Source: Skeletonema tropicum (Eukaryota; Bacillariophyta; Thalassiosirophyceae; Thalassiosirales; Thalassiosiraceae). From it: a stretch of DNA of 64,000 bases. The notes beneath the pieces are model-generated. The model did no database searches and was not told the DNA's origin. It saw only the letters and a list, made by a program, of their open reading frames with translations. Each line of letters starts with the position of its first letter. Position 1 is the first letter of the stretch. Positions 11,801-23,173 of this stretch are shown here, piece after piece. The position numbers and the translations under genes are program-made. The stretch lies in NCBI GenBank assembly GCA_037178625.1, contig CM074127.1, forward strand, positions 3,100,001-3,164,000. The letters are read 5' to 3'.

Positions 11801-14514
11801 ACGGAGTAAGGAGTGCCACTTGATGAAGAAGACTCAACAAAAAAGACAGAAAATACTGAATCCGATCCAAATGAAACCTCGGATGCAGCCAACAGCTTTG
11901 TTTTGCGCAGCACATCAGCAGATGAAAGTAGACAATCAGAACTATCAACATCCATATCGTCCTTGTTTTCCAATTCTACTTCTTCAAATTCTTCAGCTCC
12001 GTCATTTACCACACCACGCAGTACAATCGCACCTGCACCGTCAGCCTTTCCCAAAAGGACAAGATTTGACTTAGGAAGGCCAAATACTGCGCCTTCCATA
12101 TTGCATAGATCAGACTCGCCCAAAATACCGCTCCCTACGTTATCTCTGCCAGGAGTTGTGAGTACGGCCACCCCACCAGCGGCGCCAAATCCACAGGGCA
12201 TGACATAGTGCCTCGCTGCCGAGGAAAACGCGTCATTGAAGATAGACGCACTAAGATTATTCCTGAGATTGAGCGATTCGTTGTCGTTTTCTGTTAAAGC
12301 GGGGCAAGTTGCGACTGGGCCATAACATCCAGGCCCTAAAGGCCCAAGGCCAGTAAGTGAGTCAAGAGCGAGTATGGATCGGCACATACTAAGGGATGGT
12401 ATGGAGCGTCGGAGAGAGCTGGTTTTGACATCAGCAATATCACTGTCTTCATTGGATACAACACTAGAAGCAGATGCATTTTTATCGGTTTCTTCCAAAT
12501 CACGGTACAAATCCTCCTCTTCTTGTTGAAGTATGTCTATTTCTGCCGTCGTGTTTTGATTTTCATCTCCCGCTTTGTCGTCATCCCTGCTTCTTTTGTT
12601 TGATTCAGAACTAGACGAATTAGTCTCAAGCTTGCGTTTGCCACTTTCCAACGCACTTCCTTTATTTTCATTAACACTTGGTGCAATTAGGAGGGTGGGT
12701 TTATCCATTGAAAATGCAAGTAGAGTACAATCACCCATCCTCGAGCCAATGAACAGAAGCCCTCTTGCTTGTATTTCCGAATCTGTCTTGTTGCTTCCAT
12801 CTTCCTCTTTAGTGACGTCTCCGTGAGCATGAAGATAGTTATTCACTATATTGTTGTGGCATGTTTTTGCCAAGATTGAAAGACACGATGCCACACCTAA
12901 CCCACCCACACGGTGGCTCAAGGGAGACAAACTCATTACTGTCGGGCTACTACTTTCATCAATGTAATGGAATTGTAATGAATGCAACGAGCCATTCCCC
13001 AAACAAACAAGGGCGATCGTTTCCGACACGAAATCTACTTGCGCTCCTTCCAGCTGTAACGATAGCTTGGGTAGCGGACTGGGGTTGGGCTCCAAATGAA
13101 CAGAAGTCGATCGAAATGACGATGATTCGAAAGACGGGGGGAGCAAACCGTTAGGACACCCTATTTTTGCAAACCCATTCACCGCTAAAGCACATTTGAT
13201 CTTTCCAAGCGAACTCGCATAGACAATACTATTTACTCCCCAAACCAAAACACCATCTGTCGGATGGGGCACCAGCTTCCATGCATCAGCTGGAAGTGCA
13301 TCTAACAAGCTCCATAGGACGACCGAACGTTTTTGATGAACAGAGAGACTGATGGCAGTGAGAGAAAGCCCATATTTTGTTCCAGTTGCTACAGTATCTG
13401 GAATTGTCCCATCTCCTCCAGCTTCGTCGTCATCATCACCAGTTGAAAGTGGCACTTCTGCCGTCCTACCTAATCGTCCCGCCCATGGGCGCCCTCCTCC
13501 TTTCTTTGGATTTGTGTGTAATACCAACAGAGTTGATTCAGTGAAGCCACTCAAAAATGTAACATCCAATATATCTCCAAAACCATGCCCAAGGCAAGGT
13601 CCTGTACCGCCAGCTGTTCCAGACTGACCCCTCCCACCACGAGTGTTTGCGGCGGCAGAGGCAGCAGAAAATTTATTTGCATTACCGAAATCGACTCTTA
13701 CTTTCGATGCCAAAGATGCGAGAGGTAACACATGAGGTTCCGAAGCAACTCTCCACCATGTAGAGGATCCTGAATTAGTTATTATCGATGAACCTTCCGT
13801 CGGGCGGGGACCCTTGGGCAATGAAAACGAAGCGATCGCGATTCCTCCACCCAGCACAACCGATACTGTCGGATCAATCGAATTTGCTGAAGTACTCGCT
13901 GTGTTGACAGATACAATGATATCTTGTTCGACGTAAGATGTGCCACCCATTGAAAACTCATTCAAGACTGGGGTCAGATCCACAATAGAACTAGCCAATA
14001 GGACTCCTCCTGTACCAACACCACTCGACCCATTGACAGCACCAACCATTGGCGCAGACGGATAGACCAAGGATAAACGCGGATGCCCTGCGAATCCAAG
14101 GAGCAGACCATCAAAGCAACTGCTTTCGCCTTCGGATATTTCAAATGGATCATCGTCATCTTGTGTTCCATCTTGACGTCCACTTCCCGTCCCGTAGGGT
14201 ATTACATCTAAAGAGCAAATTGTCCCCGCAAGGTTGTCATATACCGCAGTTAAAGCCAATGTGCCAGCATTGGGCAGCACAGTGTAAATACGAAGTGAAT
14301 TGGCATGAGCAGTGACCAAATTGGGCAGCTTGGCGTCACCATCGTCATCACTGTTGACGCCGTCGCCATCACTGTCATTATTTCGTTGTGCTGGACGAGG
14401 GCGAGTTAGATATGCCCACGCAGAGAACTCAGAAGATCCTGATCCTCTTCCCGGACCAAACGTCGACAGTAATGCAGGGTGAACGGGAGCCGTCTTGGCA
14501 GCGTTAGAAGACAT
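8842..14514 (-). CDS. CPSF1: Cleavage and polyadenylation specificity factor 160-kDa subunit (CPSF1/CPSF160)
   Basis: There are two exons, 14514-9647 and 9553-8842, joined by a 93-bp intron with GTAAGT donor and TGCAG acceptor. The split codon restores LLSDA-YDSLHFLVW. The product is about 1859 residues, longer than the ~1440 of animal CPSF160. The family has three beta-propellers that scaffold the pre-mRNA 3'-end processing complex and bind the AAUAAA signal with WDR33. The C-terminal CPSF_A region is the most recognisable part: RADVHLGSQTT, then a run ending DGDLVMKFVDLALYEQEDLA and SIGTTVGLLMDNLLEM, which follows the end of human CPSF160. N-terminal propeller segments (LVTAHANSLRIYTV) also fit. 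Acidic, Ser-rich and Lys-rich insertions account for the extra length. The start is the ATG at 14514 (MSSNAAKTAPV). It is convergent with the membrane-protein gene across the satellite. The nucleus is the expected site. Confidence 0.93.
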
Positions 14515-14880
14515 TGCAATTGCTGCTCTCTAATGGTTACCTAAAGCTAGCAGAGCCGTTTTGTAACAGATAATAATATTAATAACATGTAACATCACTC
14601 TCCAAGCCATCTCATAATGGTCGCGGTCAAAAAATAAAATCCAAAAAGAGAGGGATGAGACAGATATCTTCATCTGAGTACCAGATATGTAGGTGTTGCT
14701 TTCAAGATTTTGGATTTGGAAAGGAGCGAGAGCGAGCATGAAGCAAATCCATGTCGCGTAGATATTATGTGGTATGTGGTGTCAATGCGGGTCATACGAT
14801 AAGAAGTTGATCAGTGAACAGTACAAAGTATTTTATAGTACATTAGAAACAGAGAAGAAGACTGAACAACAGGTGGTGCA
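14515..14880. promoter_or_regulatory. Divergent promoter region between CPSF1 and a small membrane-protein gene
   Basis: This 366-bp region separates the minus-strand CPSF1 start from the plus-strand ATG at 14881. It is AT-rich and contains no convincing coding frame. Its only support as a promoter is its position between two divergent starts; I did not recognise a specific factor site. Confidence 0.4.
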
Positions 14881-15454
14881 ATGGGACACGGAAAGAATAA
14901 GCAAAAGAGTCAAAAAGTTGGCCTTGGTCAGCAGCCAAAGGAAACAAGAGAGGAACGACGTCGGCGGATAGAGGAGGAGGCTAAAGCAAGAGAGGTATGT
15001 GCGCCAAGACTGGTCGTGATGAGAAGGAAGGGCGGTTAGTATCAATTCCGCACACGCATTGGTAGTCTCATTATTTATGCACTTTTTGAGATATGATATC
15101 TCACGACTTCTTGTATCATCTCGTTCTTGTTGCTGTCTTCTCTTTTACACATTTTCATGTTATGGCTGAAATTTAAACTCAACACAAATACAATCATCTT
15201 TGCAGTTCTGCATGAAACTTCTGCCATATGCACTGGGAGGCCTAGTATTCTTGGTGCTTGCATTTGCACTTTACGTGCATTCCCTCCCACCAGCAATTAC
15301 TATTGAAAGGCTGGAGGAATCCATAAATAGTTTCAACATAGATGGAGCGAACAGGGGAGTGACATTTGAAGAAGCAATGCAGGCAGAAATGATGAATGAA
15401 GGTGGATCTGAGCCAGAGGAAGATGTTGTCAATCTGGATGGAGATAGTCTTTAG
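14881..15454 (+). CDS. Small single-pass membrane protein, SMCO4-like
   Basis: Exon 1 (14881-14994) encodes 38 residues starting MGHGKNKQKSQKVG. A 211-bp intron (GTATGT donor, TTTGCAG acceptor) leads to exon 2 (15206-15454), for a 120-residue product. The N-terminal part is very basic and contains PKETREERRRIEEEAKAREF. A single membrane helix follows (LLPYALGGLVFLVLAFALYV), then SLPPAITIE and an acidic tail ending VVNLDGDSL. The order KET, then a charged helix, a Pro-starting membrane segment and P.ITIE resembles the short metazoan protein SMCO4, though the tail here is longer. That resemblance is from memory and should be treated as tentative. No function is known for the family. The intron is the longest in the window. 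Confidence 0.7.
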
Positions 15455-15748
15455 TGTTTGGGTCAGCGAGCTGGAGATTTGGGGACACAAAAGAAAAGCA
15501 AATATGAATGCAAATCGACACCTCGAAAATAATGATGTATTCACAGCATTTGTGGGATGTTCATATTAGTGCTTTTCAATAAATTCGGAACGTCACGTAT
15601 GAGCATTTTTTGAAGATTGTTACATTGGTGGCAAGCGCAAAAGTACATCAGATAGACACACACAAAATCATCGTAATAATATTATTTGTCACTATTTTTT
15701 AACCAAATTCGCTGTGCTAGCCTTATAGAGAGTCAGTGTGCTTGCAAC

Positions 15749-16676
15749 TTAATTTGTCTTCTTCTTCTTTGGTGTCAAGTATGATTGCACGAAGAACTGA
15801 GCAAACAAGACGAAAAGACTCAAAATGTAAACGAAGTAGACGACAATAACACGGAGTGAGAGCTGATCACATCCCTTGAATACAAGGTAAGAAGCCTGGC
15901 TCATCATGAGGGTGAACTGAAGCAATTGGAAACTCGTCAAACTACTCTTCCACCAAATAGGGAGTGACTTTCCTGTCTTCTTATCCTTAGTGTGCATGCA
16001 GATGAAGTAGTAAGTGTACATGACAGTGTGAATGAATCCATTCAACAAGATGGTGAGGTAGACATCTCCATCATACATCACATTCGCGTTGAGCCAGTAA
16101 AAGAGGAAAATCGTGAAGTGATGGTACACATGAAGGAATGAGAGTTGACGCCACTTCTTTCCCAACACGATGAAGATTGTATCCCAAAAGTCCCATACCT
16201 TCGAGATGTAGAAGAGCCAAAGCAAATTTGCAAGAGGAGGATCAACTTTGTCGAAAGCGTTGCATGGGACCCAAGAGTATCCACTGCGGTAGGCTAGGAA
16301 ACCAGCCTCGATGGTCATGTAGGCACAGAGGAAGATTTGGGAAACGTTGTAAAAAAATTTGACTGGGTAAGGATCAATAGCAGGTACGCCTGATTTCATG
16401 ACAGTTGATCCAATGAGAACGAAAGCGACGTAAAGGAGGGCCACAGTGATAGCACTGCGGAAGTCGCAAAGCCACCATCCCTGAATAGAATTGCAGAAAA
16501 GAGGAATAAAATTGAGTTAAAATGCTGCTTCGTAAGTTACACATGTAATTCTCCTTTCTATTCTTCGTAGCATTGAAATCTCTCACCTCACGATCGGCAC
16601 GCCAAGTACCATCTGGGTCAGACCAACCAATGATGGCATCGCCAATCTTGTCCATTGCACTGGTGTAAGCGTTCAT
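15749..16676 (-). CDS. ELO-family very-long-chain fatty acid elongase (ketoacyl-CoA synthase), TpELO1-like
   Basis: Exon 1 (16676-16587) encodes 30 residues from MNAYTSAMDKIG to WRADRE. A 106-bp intron with GTGAGA donor precedes exon 2 (16480-15749), giving 273 residues, the usual size for this family. The protein is very similar to T. pseudonana TpELO1, an elongase of C18 polyunsaturated acids. It has the histidine box FLHVYHHF, the motif KVWDFWDTIFIVLGKKW, NGFIHTVMYTYYF, and the C-terminal YLTPKKKK ER-retention-like basic tail. Several hydrophobic helices fit an ER membrane enzyme catalysing condensation of malonyl-CoA with acyl-CoA. Delta-6 specificity is inferred only from similarity. It is divergent with phenylalanyl-tRNA synthetase beta, about 400 bp apart. 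Confidence 0.95.
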
Positions 16677-17079
16677 CTTGCCACTGTTGTTGTTTGTGGT
16701 ATGATACAATGCCTCCTACAGGATAGTGCTCGGTTCATTGAATGAGAGGAGAGGAGCAGAGGTGACGCTGGCCGAGCTTTGCGGAGGGGAGGTACGACAG
16801 GGTGTCGTCTTTGGAAAACACGTCATCCAAGGTGACGTCAAGACTCTATGCGAAGGCACCTCCAACCTTTGCCCAAGTTGTCCCCCTACTCAATTACCTA
16901 CCAGTCAACCCATTCCACATGGAACTCTTTGAGAGGATCTAAAAAAAAATCTCCACCCTCCACCCTCCAATCCACTTGCCGATTCAACCTTGCTGGCCTT
17001 GGCTTGGATTCAATAGAGACGTGACATATCTTGAGGGAGTATCTATTAGCTGAGTAACCGAGCCGCACTGCTAGCAACC
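16677..17079. promoter_or_regulatory. Divergent ELO / FARSB promoter with a perfect CRE-like TGACGTCA
   Basis: The 403-bp gap between the two divergent starts contains the palindrome TGACGTCA at 16833-16840. A related ACGTCAT lies at about 16820, and a CGTGACAT at about 17018. ACGTCA elements of this kind have been described as CO2/cAMP-responsive elements in diatom promoters and are bound by bZIP factors. Function here is inferred from the motif alone. Confidence 0.4.
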
Positions 17080-19011
17080 ATGCCCACCGTCTCTGTGGAA
17101 AGATCAGCCCTCTTTGCCCATCTGGGCCGAACCTACACTGATGAGGAGTTTGATGAACTTTGCTTCGAATTTGGAGTTGAACTTGATGAAATCACCTCAG
17201 AGAAGGAGGAGGCCACCAAGTCCTCCACTGTCAAACTTTCCAAGGAGCAATTGGCCTCGCTCTCAGAAGAGGTGATTTACAAAATTGACGTCCCGGCGAA
17301 TCGATATGATTTGCTCTGCATTGAGGGCATCAGCCGCTCTCTCAGAGTGTTTCTTGGGGACATAGATGCTCCCACATACACGATTTTGCCGGTGAGCGAT
17401 GAAGCATCGTCTACAATGACTGTGATTCAATCCTCCACCTCAACTGTCCGTCCTTTCGTGGTCTGCGCAATATTGCGTGATGTCACCTTCGACGAAGCCA
17501 GATACCAATCCTTCATTGAGTTGCAGGATCAACTCCATCGCAACTTATGTAGACAGAGGACATTGGTGGCCATTGGGACGCATGATTTGGATTCTGTCAA
17601 GGGACCCTTCACCTACGATGCACGTGCTCCCGGCGACATTAAATTCGTGCCACTAACTCACACTGATGAAGGGAGGGAATTTGATGGGGCATCCTTGATG
17701 GAGTGTTACGAAACCGACGCGGCTTGCAAACATCTCAAACCGTACGTCCCTATCATTAAGAATTCGCCACTTTATCCCGTCGTGTTGGACAGCGAAGAGA
17801 CAGTCATGTCTCTCCCTCCAATTATCAATGGATCAAAAAGTCGCATTACGCTTGATACCAAAAACGTTTTTATTGAGTGTACTGCTACTGATCTTACCAA
17901 AGCGAACATCGTCTTGGATACTGTCGTAGCGATGTTTTCGGAGTACGCTGCAAACCCCTTCTCTGTGGAGCCAGTCACCGTCAACTATGTGAATGAGTCG
18001 CAAGAAGTGGTCAATTCGTATGTCTCTCCTCAAATGTTCACTCGAAAGGAAACAGCTACTGTCAAATTTGTCAATTCGTTGATTGGTATCAATGTCGAGG
18101 CCGAGAAAATGGTAGACCTTTGTAGTAAGATCCAATTGGGTCCTGCGCAACTCTTGCCTGCCACTTCTGAGGAAGAAGGACCAATCCTTGAAGTTACTGT
18201 GCCTCCAACTCGGTCAGACATCCTACATGCAGTGGACATTGCGGAAGATATTGGTATTGCATTTGGGTACAACAACATTGAGAGGAAGGTTCCTCAGACC
18301 TGCACTGTTGGAGGAGAGCAACCCATTAACCAGCTTTCGGACTTGCTCAGGGAGGAGATTGCTCGCGCTGGATATATTGAAGTGCTTACCCATGGATTAT
18401 GCAGTATAAATGACAACTTTACTGCTCTTGGGAAACCAGTCACTGCTGCGGTCAGTCTAAGCAATCCTGCCAACATTGAGTACCAAGTTGTGCGCACTAC
18501 TCTTTTGCCTGGTTTGCTCAAGACACTTCAACACAACAAGAGTTCGTCTTTCATGGGTGGCTTCAAGCTTTTCGAAATCAGCGATATCGTCTTACCAGAT
18601 GATAAGTATGTCGTCACAGAAACAATCGTTGGTGCCAAAAATGTTCGACGAGCATGCGCCACTTATTCTGGACCCACTAGTGGGTTTGAAGTAATTCATG
18701 GTCTAGTTGATCGCATCATGACATTGTGTGAAGTTGCACCTGAGGCTGATTATGTTGCATCATCTGGTAACGCTTACAAAAAGGTGCATTGTAAAGAAGG
18801 GTGGCATTACAATATTCGCGAGTTAAAGGATGGTGATGTTAGAACTTACTTCCCAGGAAGGGCAGCCGAGGTTCTATTGACCAGCCCAAGTACTGGTGGA
18901 AAACAGGTGGTAATTGGAACTTTCGGTATCTTGCATCCAGATGTACTCGGTAACTTCGACATCAACTATCCCACGAGCGCATTAGAACTGGAATTGGATT
19001 ATATGTTGTAG
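17080..19011 (+). CDS. FARSB: Cytosolic phenylalanyl-tRNA synthetase beta subunit
   Basis: A single uninterrupted frame of 643 residues starts at ATG 17080 (context GCAACCATGCCC). It begins MPTVSVERSALFAHLG, as eukaryotic PheRS beta does. The B1-like region carries VPANRYDLLCIEG (residues about 71-83), and a B3/4-type region follows. The B5 domain includes VTVPPTRSDILHAVDIAEDI, and the catalytic-like fold continues with TVRTTLLPGLLKTL-type sequence and ends in GILHPDVLGNFDINYPTSALELEL. The enzyme is an alpha2-beta2 tetramer that charges tRNA-Phe; the beta subunit handles tRNA binding and editing. No plastid or mitochondrial presequence is visible. It is slightly longer than the ~590-residue animal protein. 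Confidence 0.95.
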   Translation: MPTVSVERSALFAHLGRTYTDEEFDELCFEFGVELDEITSEKEEATKSSTVKLSKEQLASLSEEVIYKIDVPANRYDLLCIEGISRSLRVFLGDIDAPTYTILPVSDEASSTMTVIQSSTSTVRPFVVCAILRDVTFDEARYQSFIELQDQLHRNLCRQRTLVAIGTHDLDSVKGPFTYDARAPGDIKFVPLTHTDEGREFDGASLMECYETDAACKHLKPYVPIIKNSPLYPVVLDSEETVMSLPPIINGSKSRITLDTKNVFIECTATDLTKANIVLDTVVAMFSEYAANPFSVEPVTVNYVNESQEVVNSYVSPQMFTRKETATVKFVNSLIGINVEAEKMVDLCSKIQLGPAQLLPATSEEEGPILEVTVPPTRSDILHAVDIAEDIGIAFGYNNIERKVPQTCTVGGEQPINQLSDLLREEIARAGYIEVLTHGLCSINDNFTALGKPVTAAVSLSNPANIEYQVVRTTLLPGLLKTLQHNKSSSFMGGFKLFEISDIVLPDDKYVVTETIVGAKNVRRACATYSGPTSGFEVIHGLVDRIMTLCEVAPEADYVASSGNAYKKVHCKEGWHYNIRELKDGDVRTYFPGRAAEVLLTSPSTGGKQVVIGTFGILHPDVLGNFDINYPTSALELELDYML

Positions 19012-19388
19012 ATTCCAAGAAAAGTGATGGATTGATAGTTATGTAAATCATTATTTAAGACTGCTGTCATGGAATACTTCTCTGAAATCACCACAGAAAG
19101 CATATTCCAATTTCATGCGACCAAATAATGCTGTGAAGCAGGCAGCTTACGCAAGCTCGCGACAAGGCCATCGGTAGGCAGGGCAGTACTCAAAATGGCG
19201 CGGCGCGGACATAGGACGCCCATCTGAATTGCATCTGAACGGTTCTCTTCTCAAAAATGGACAAAAAAACCACGCAAGCTGATGTTGATGTTGTACTTCC
19301 TTGACAACAACTCTCTGTACTCTCTTTGCCTGCGTGAGACTACTCTTCATCATCAGTAACCGACGAAAAGCCGACGCAAAACGATAGT
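19012..19388. other. Intergenic region between FARSB and the trehalose-type gene
   Basis: This 377-bp stretch joins the 3' end of FARSB and the start of the next plus-strand gene. It contains no convincing coding frame or RNA gene, and presumably holds the 3' UTR of one and the promoter and 5' UTR of the other. Confidence 0.4.
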
Positions 19389-22300
19389 ATGGCAACCGAA
19401 TCACCAGCAACTGATTCCGGTGGTGGGATAGCGCAAGTTACCTTCCGCGTCCGATGCGAAACTCTAGGTCATGGCGAGGCGATCTTTTTGAGCCAAGCGG
19501 ATAACCCATCAGGCAGTCGGGTGAGTTCATTATGTTCCCTTCTCATGGAATATTGATCAAATTGCTTCCTTTTTATCAATGAATCATCTTTGACTCACAA
19601 TATTGCATCATTTTTTGATATCTATTGTCGCAGGTACCACTGTTCACAACCGCAAAATCTTACCCATGGTACACAACCCGTACTCCACTTTCCCTCCCGC
19701 TACCAGCAACTCAAAATAATAATAAAACCTATCGATACCGCTATGCTATACACCGAGCCGGAATATTCCACAGATGGGAACAACCGTCCGATGGAGGGGG
19801 AATTGAGGAATTTCGTCACCAACAAACCATTCAATCAGGCGACAGTTCAGCTGTACATATTGTGCCATTGCGGCTACTCCACGGAGGAGAAATTTATACC
19901 GTCAACGATGTGTTGGGTGTGACAACGGGTCCGCCAGATATCGACCATATCAAAGTGAGAAATAACTTCTCCTCGGTTGGATCATTGGCTAGAAAGAATG
20001 CGAGTGGTGGAAGTTTGTATGGACTGAACTCAAGAACTAACTCAGCTGTGGGCATGACAGATCAAGGGTCTAAAAAGAAGGTGGGATTTGCCCCTCAGCC
20101 TCCTCCCGCAAGTCATCGATCCAGTGAAGCTGGAGCTATCAAGCAGGCAGTGCATTTAACCTCCAGTGACGGTCTAATCGTTGTGTCTGCATTTTTACCA
20201 GTGCACTTGACTCGATCAAATGATGGGGAATGGTCCGCGGATTGGGATTATGAAGCTTTGTTGTCTATGCAAACTCATCTTCGAGTTACTAGAGTTGGTA
20301 CTGTCAAGTGGAGGGGATGGCACGGTAATGTAGGTGGTGGGAAGAGTGATGAGAGTGGCGTGCCCGTCGATGAACGCCACAAGGTTGAGGCAGTATTGAG
20401 ACCTTTCAACTGTGTGCCAGTTTGGGTGCCAACAACACTATTTGGGGAAATGTAAGTAGACATGTCTTCATTCTATTGTCAACGCTCCTGTTTGACGTTT
20501 ACACTCATATATTTGTGTGCGATTGATTACAGGTACAATGGATTTTGTAAGGGGGTGTTGTGGCCCATTCTACATAATGTAGCTTCAGTTTACTCCAGTC
20601 CACAGACCGGGAACACGGAAAAACCTGATGCGGACGCAGATATTGAACCTTATGACTCCCAATATGCCGAATACAGTATGGATGACGTAGCGCAGGGTCC
20701 TATTCATGGTGATGGTGGTAGAGAAGGAGAGCTATGGGCTGCTTTCACTGCAGTCAACCGACACTTTACGGACGTTATAATTCAGTGCTTCAACGAGGGC
20801 GACTTGATTTGGATTCATGGCTTTCATCTCATGATATTGCCTTCATTTTTGACACGCCGCATCTCCATGGCAAAAATTGGTATATTTCTCCATACCCCCT
20901 TCCCTAGTTCTGAGATCTTTCGTACCCTTTGGTGTCGAGAAGACCTGCTCCGTGGTATGCTCAATGCAGACCAGGTTGGTTTCCATCTCTTCGAATACGC
21001 GAGGCACTTTCTAACATGCTGTAGACGATTGCTAGGGTTGAATTATGGAATGTTTCCCGATTCGTCAGGTGGACACAATCTTGCAATTGATACTAATGGA
21101 CGCCATGTATCTGTTACGAGCATTCATGCTGGTGTCGAGCCTCCTGTTTTGCACCAAGTTCTGAGTCACAAGAGCACAGTTGACAGAGTTGCTTCAATTA
21201 GGAATCAATTCCGTGGCAAGGTTATTTTTGCAGCGATTGATCGAATGGAGTCGCTCAAGGGCATCCCACTAAAGCTGATTGCGCTTGAACGCTTTTTACA
21301 ACGCTGTCCCGAGTGGGCAGGAAAAATTGTGGTTGTGCAAGTGGGGATTTCTGCTTTTGAGCGTGGCGATGATTACACGAAGACGAGGAATGAAATCATT
21401 TCCATGGTTACAAATATCAATAACAGATGGCCAGGGACGGTTCAATTCCAGGAATGTGCAGAATCTGAAATGCGATTACAACAACGCATGGCCCTTTTAA
21501 GAGCAGCAGATGTGGTCATGGTAACAACCATTCGCGATGGCCTCAATTTGATCCCTCTTGAATTCACCATAGCACATCTCGATGCACTGACTGAACAAGG
21601 CAGAAACGATGGTCGCAAGAGAGGTCTTTGCATTTTGTCTGAATTTTCTAGCTGTACTCGTGTCATGCGTGGTGCACTTCACGTGAACCCTTGGAAAATT
21701 TCGGAGATTGCTACAGCTTTCTACCAAGCTCTCACCATGTCAGAAGACGAGCGCATGCGGCGTATTAGTATTGCTTCAGAATTCGTCACTCGTGTGACGA
21801 CGCAACGATGGGCGTTAGCAGTGATGCTTGACCTGAAAGGAGTCCAAAAGAATGAAGATGCCCGAAAATATGCTGGCGCTGGCCTTGGGCTTGGCTTTAG
21901 GCTTCTAGGAATGGACAGTAAATTCAACTCCCTCGACGCAAATTCAGTTGCACGAGCATACAGAAGTGCCAAATCTCGACTTATTCTTCTTGACTATGGT
22001 GGCACCATTCTTGCCAATGATAACTTGGATCAATTACAACGTTTCCAGTTTGTCAAAAAGTCCCGCCCTCCGTCTGTGCCAACCGAAGGACTCATCTCCA
22101 CTCTGAAAGAGCTCTGTTCTGACCACAGGAATATTGTTTTCGTGGTGAGTGGCAAAGAACGTCATTCTTTGACAAAAACACTGTGTCACATCCCGAACTT
22201 GGGACTTGCTGCCGAACATGGGATGTTTGTCTCCTGGCCCACGCCCAAAGTTGGTGGAAAACGTCGTTGGGAAACTCTTGTCGCTGATCAGGATCGCTCA

Positions 22301-23149
22301 TGGAGGTCCATCGCTACTATGATTATGGAAGTGTACACCTCAAGAACGCATGGCAGTTACATCGAAGAGACTGAAATGAAAGTATTATGGCAATACCGTG
22401 ACGCTGATCCAGAATTCGGTTACTTGCAGTCTAGAGAATTAGAGGATCACTTGGCAAATGTGCTGCGAGGGTTTTCTGTTGATATTTTGCACGGCGGAGT
22501 CGAAGAGGGCGGTTACGTTGAAGTTCGACCGAAGGGTGTGAACAAAGGAGTCGTCTCTATGCATATTATCAAGAATTTGGAAAAGATATTCAACAAAGGA
22601 AAGCTTGAGTTTGCATTAGTCATTGGAGATGATCACTGCGATGAACCAATGCTCTCAGTTATGAGGCAGGTTGGTCGAAGGGCGTCTGAGGCGCGGATTG
22701 CCAAAAAGGGAGGACAACCTTTAGCTCCTCTGCCGGCAACAATTGCTCAGGTTGATGTATCATCTTGTGATGAGTTCATATCTTCCAATCTACAATGCTT
22801 CACGTCAACTGTTGGAAAAAAGCCTACCGCAGCAGCAAACTACGTTAACGACGTTGAGGATGTTCTTGAGTTACTGGAGAGCCTCGTAAAGGTCACAACA
22901 AGAGAAACTGTACATAGTGGCTTTTATTCTGTTGTAGATTTGAAGACGTTGGATAACACGCCTACTTCTCCTGGTCCGGAGGTTTCCAAGTATAACGCAC
23001 AAACGAGCTGGCAGAGGTCTCTTAGTATGTGCCAGCTTCACACACCAGATACTCCAAGTGAACCAACTGACGCCAAAGTTAGCAACAATTTCGACCAATT
23101 CTTTGGACTTATGGAAGAGGATGGTGAGGACGAAGACAATTTCTTTTGA
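19389..23149 (+). CDS. CBM20 - trehalose-6-phosphate synthase (GT20) - phosphatase (HAD) protein with altered motifs
   Basis: Three exons (19389-19520, 19634-20451, 20533-23149) encode about 1188 residues. The second junction restores FGEM-YNGFCKGVLWP, a GT20 signature. Residues about 14-80 resemble a CBM20 starch-binding domain (VTFRVRCETLGHGEAIFL, then YRYRYAIHRAGIFHRWE). The GT20 domain (about 145-780) keeps KWRGWHG, IDRMESLKGIP and RDGLNLIPLEF. The normally invariant HDYH motif reads HGFH (residue about 413), replacing the Asp that contacts glucose-6-phosphate in OtsA. The HAD phosphatase domain has motif I as LDYGGT (residues about 803-808) where DxDGT is expected: the nucleophile Asp remains but the general-acid Asp is Gly. 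Motif IV GDDHCDEPM is intact. The domain order is that of plant class II TPS proteins, most of which have regulatory roles. Cytosolic location is expected. Its stop lies 24 bp from the convergent PEX14 stop. Confidence 0.9.
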
Positions 23150-23173
23150 GATAAAAGTAGACATATTTATCAC

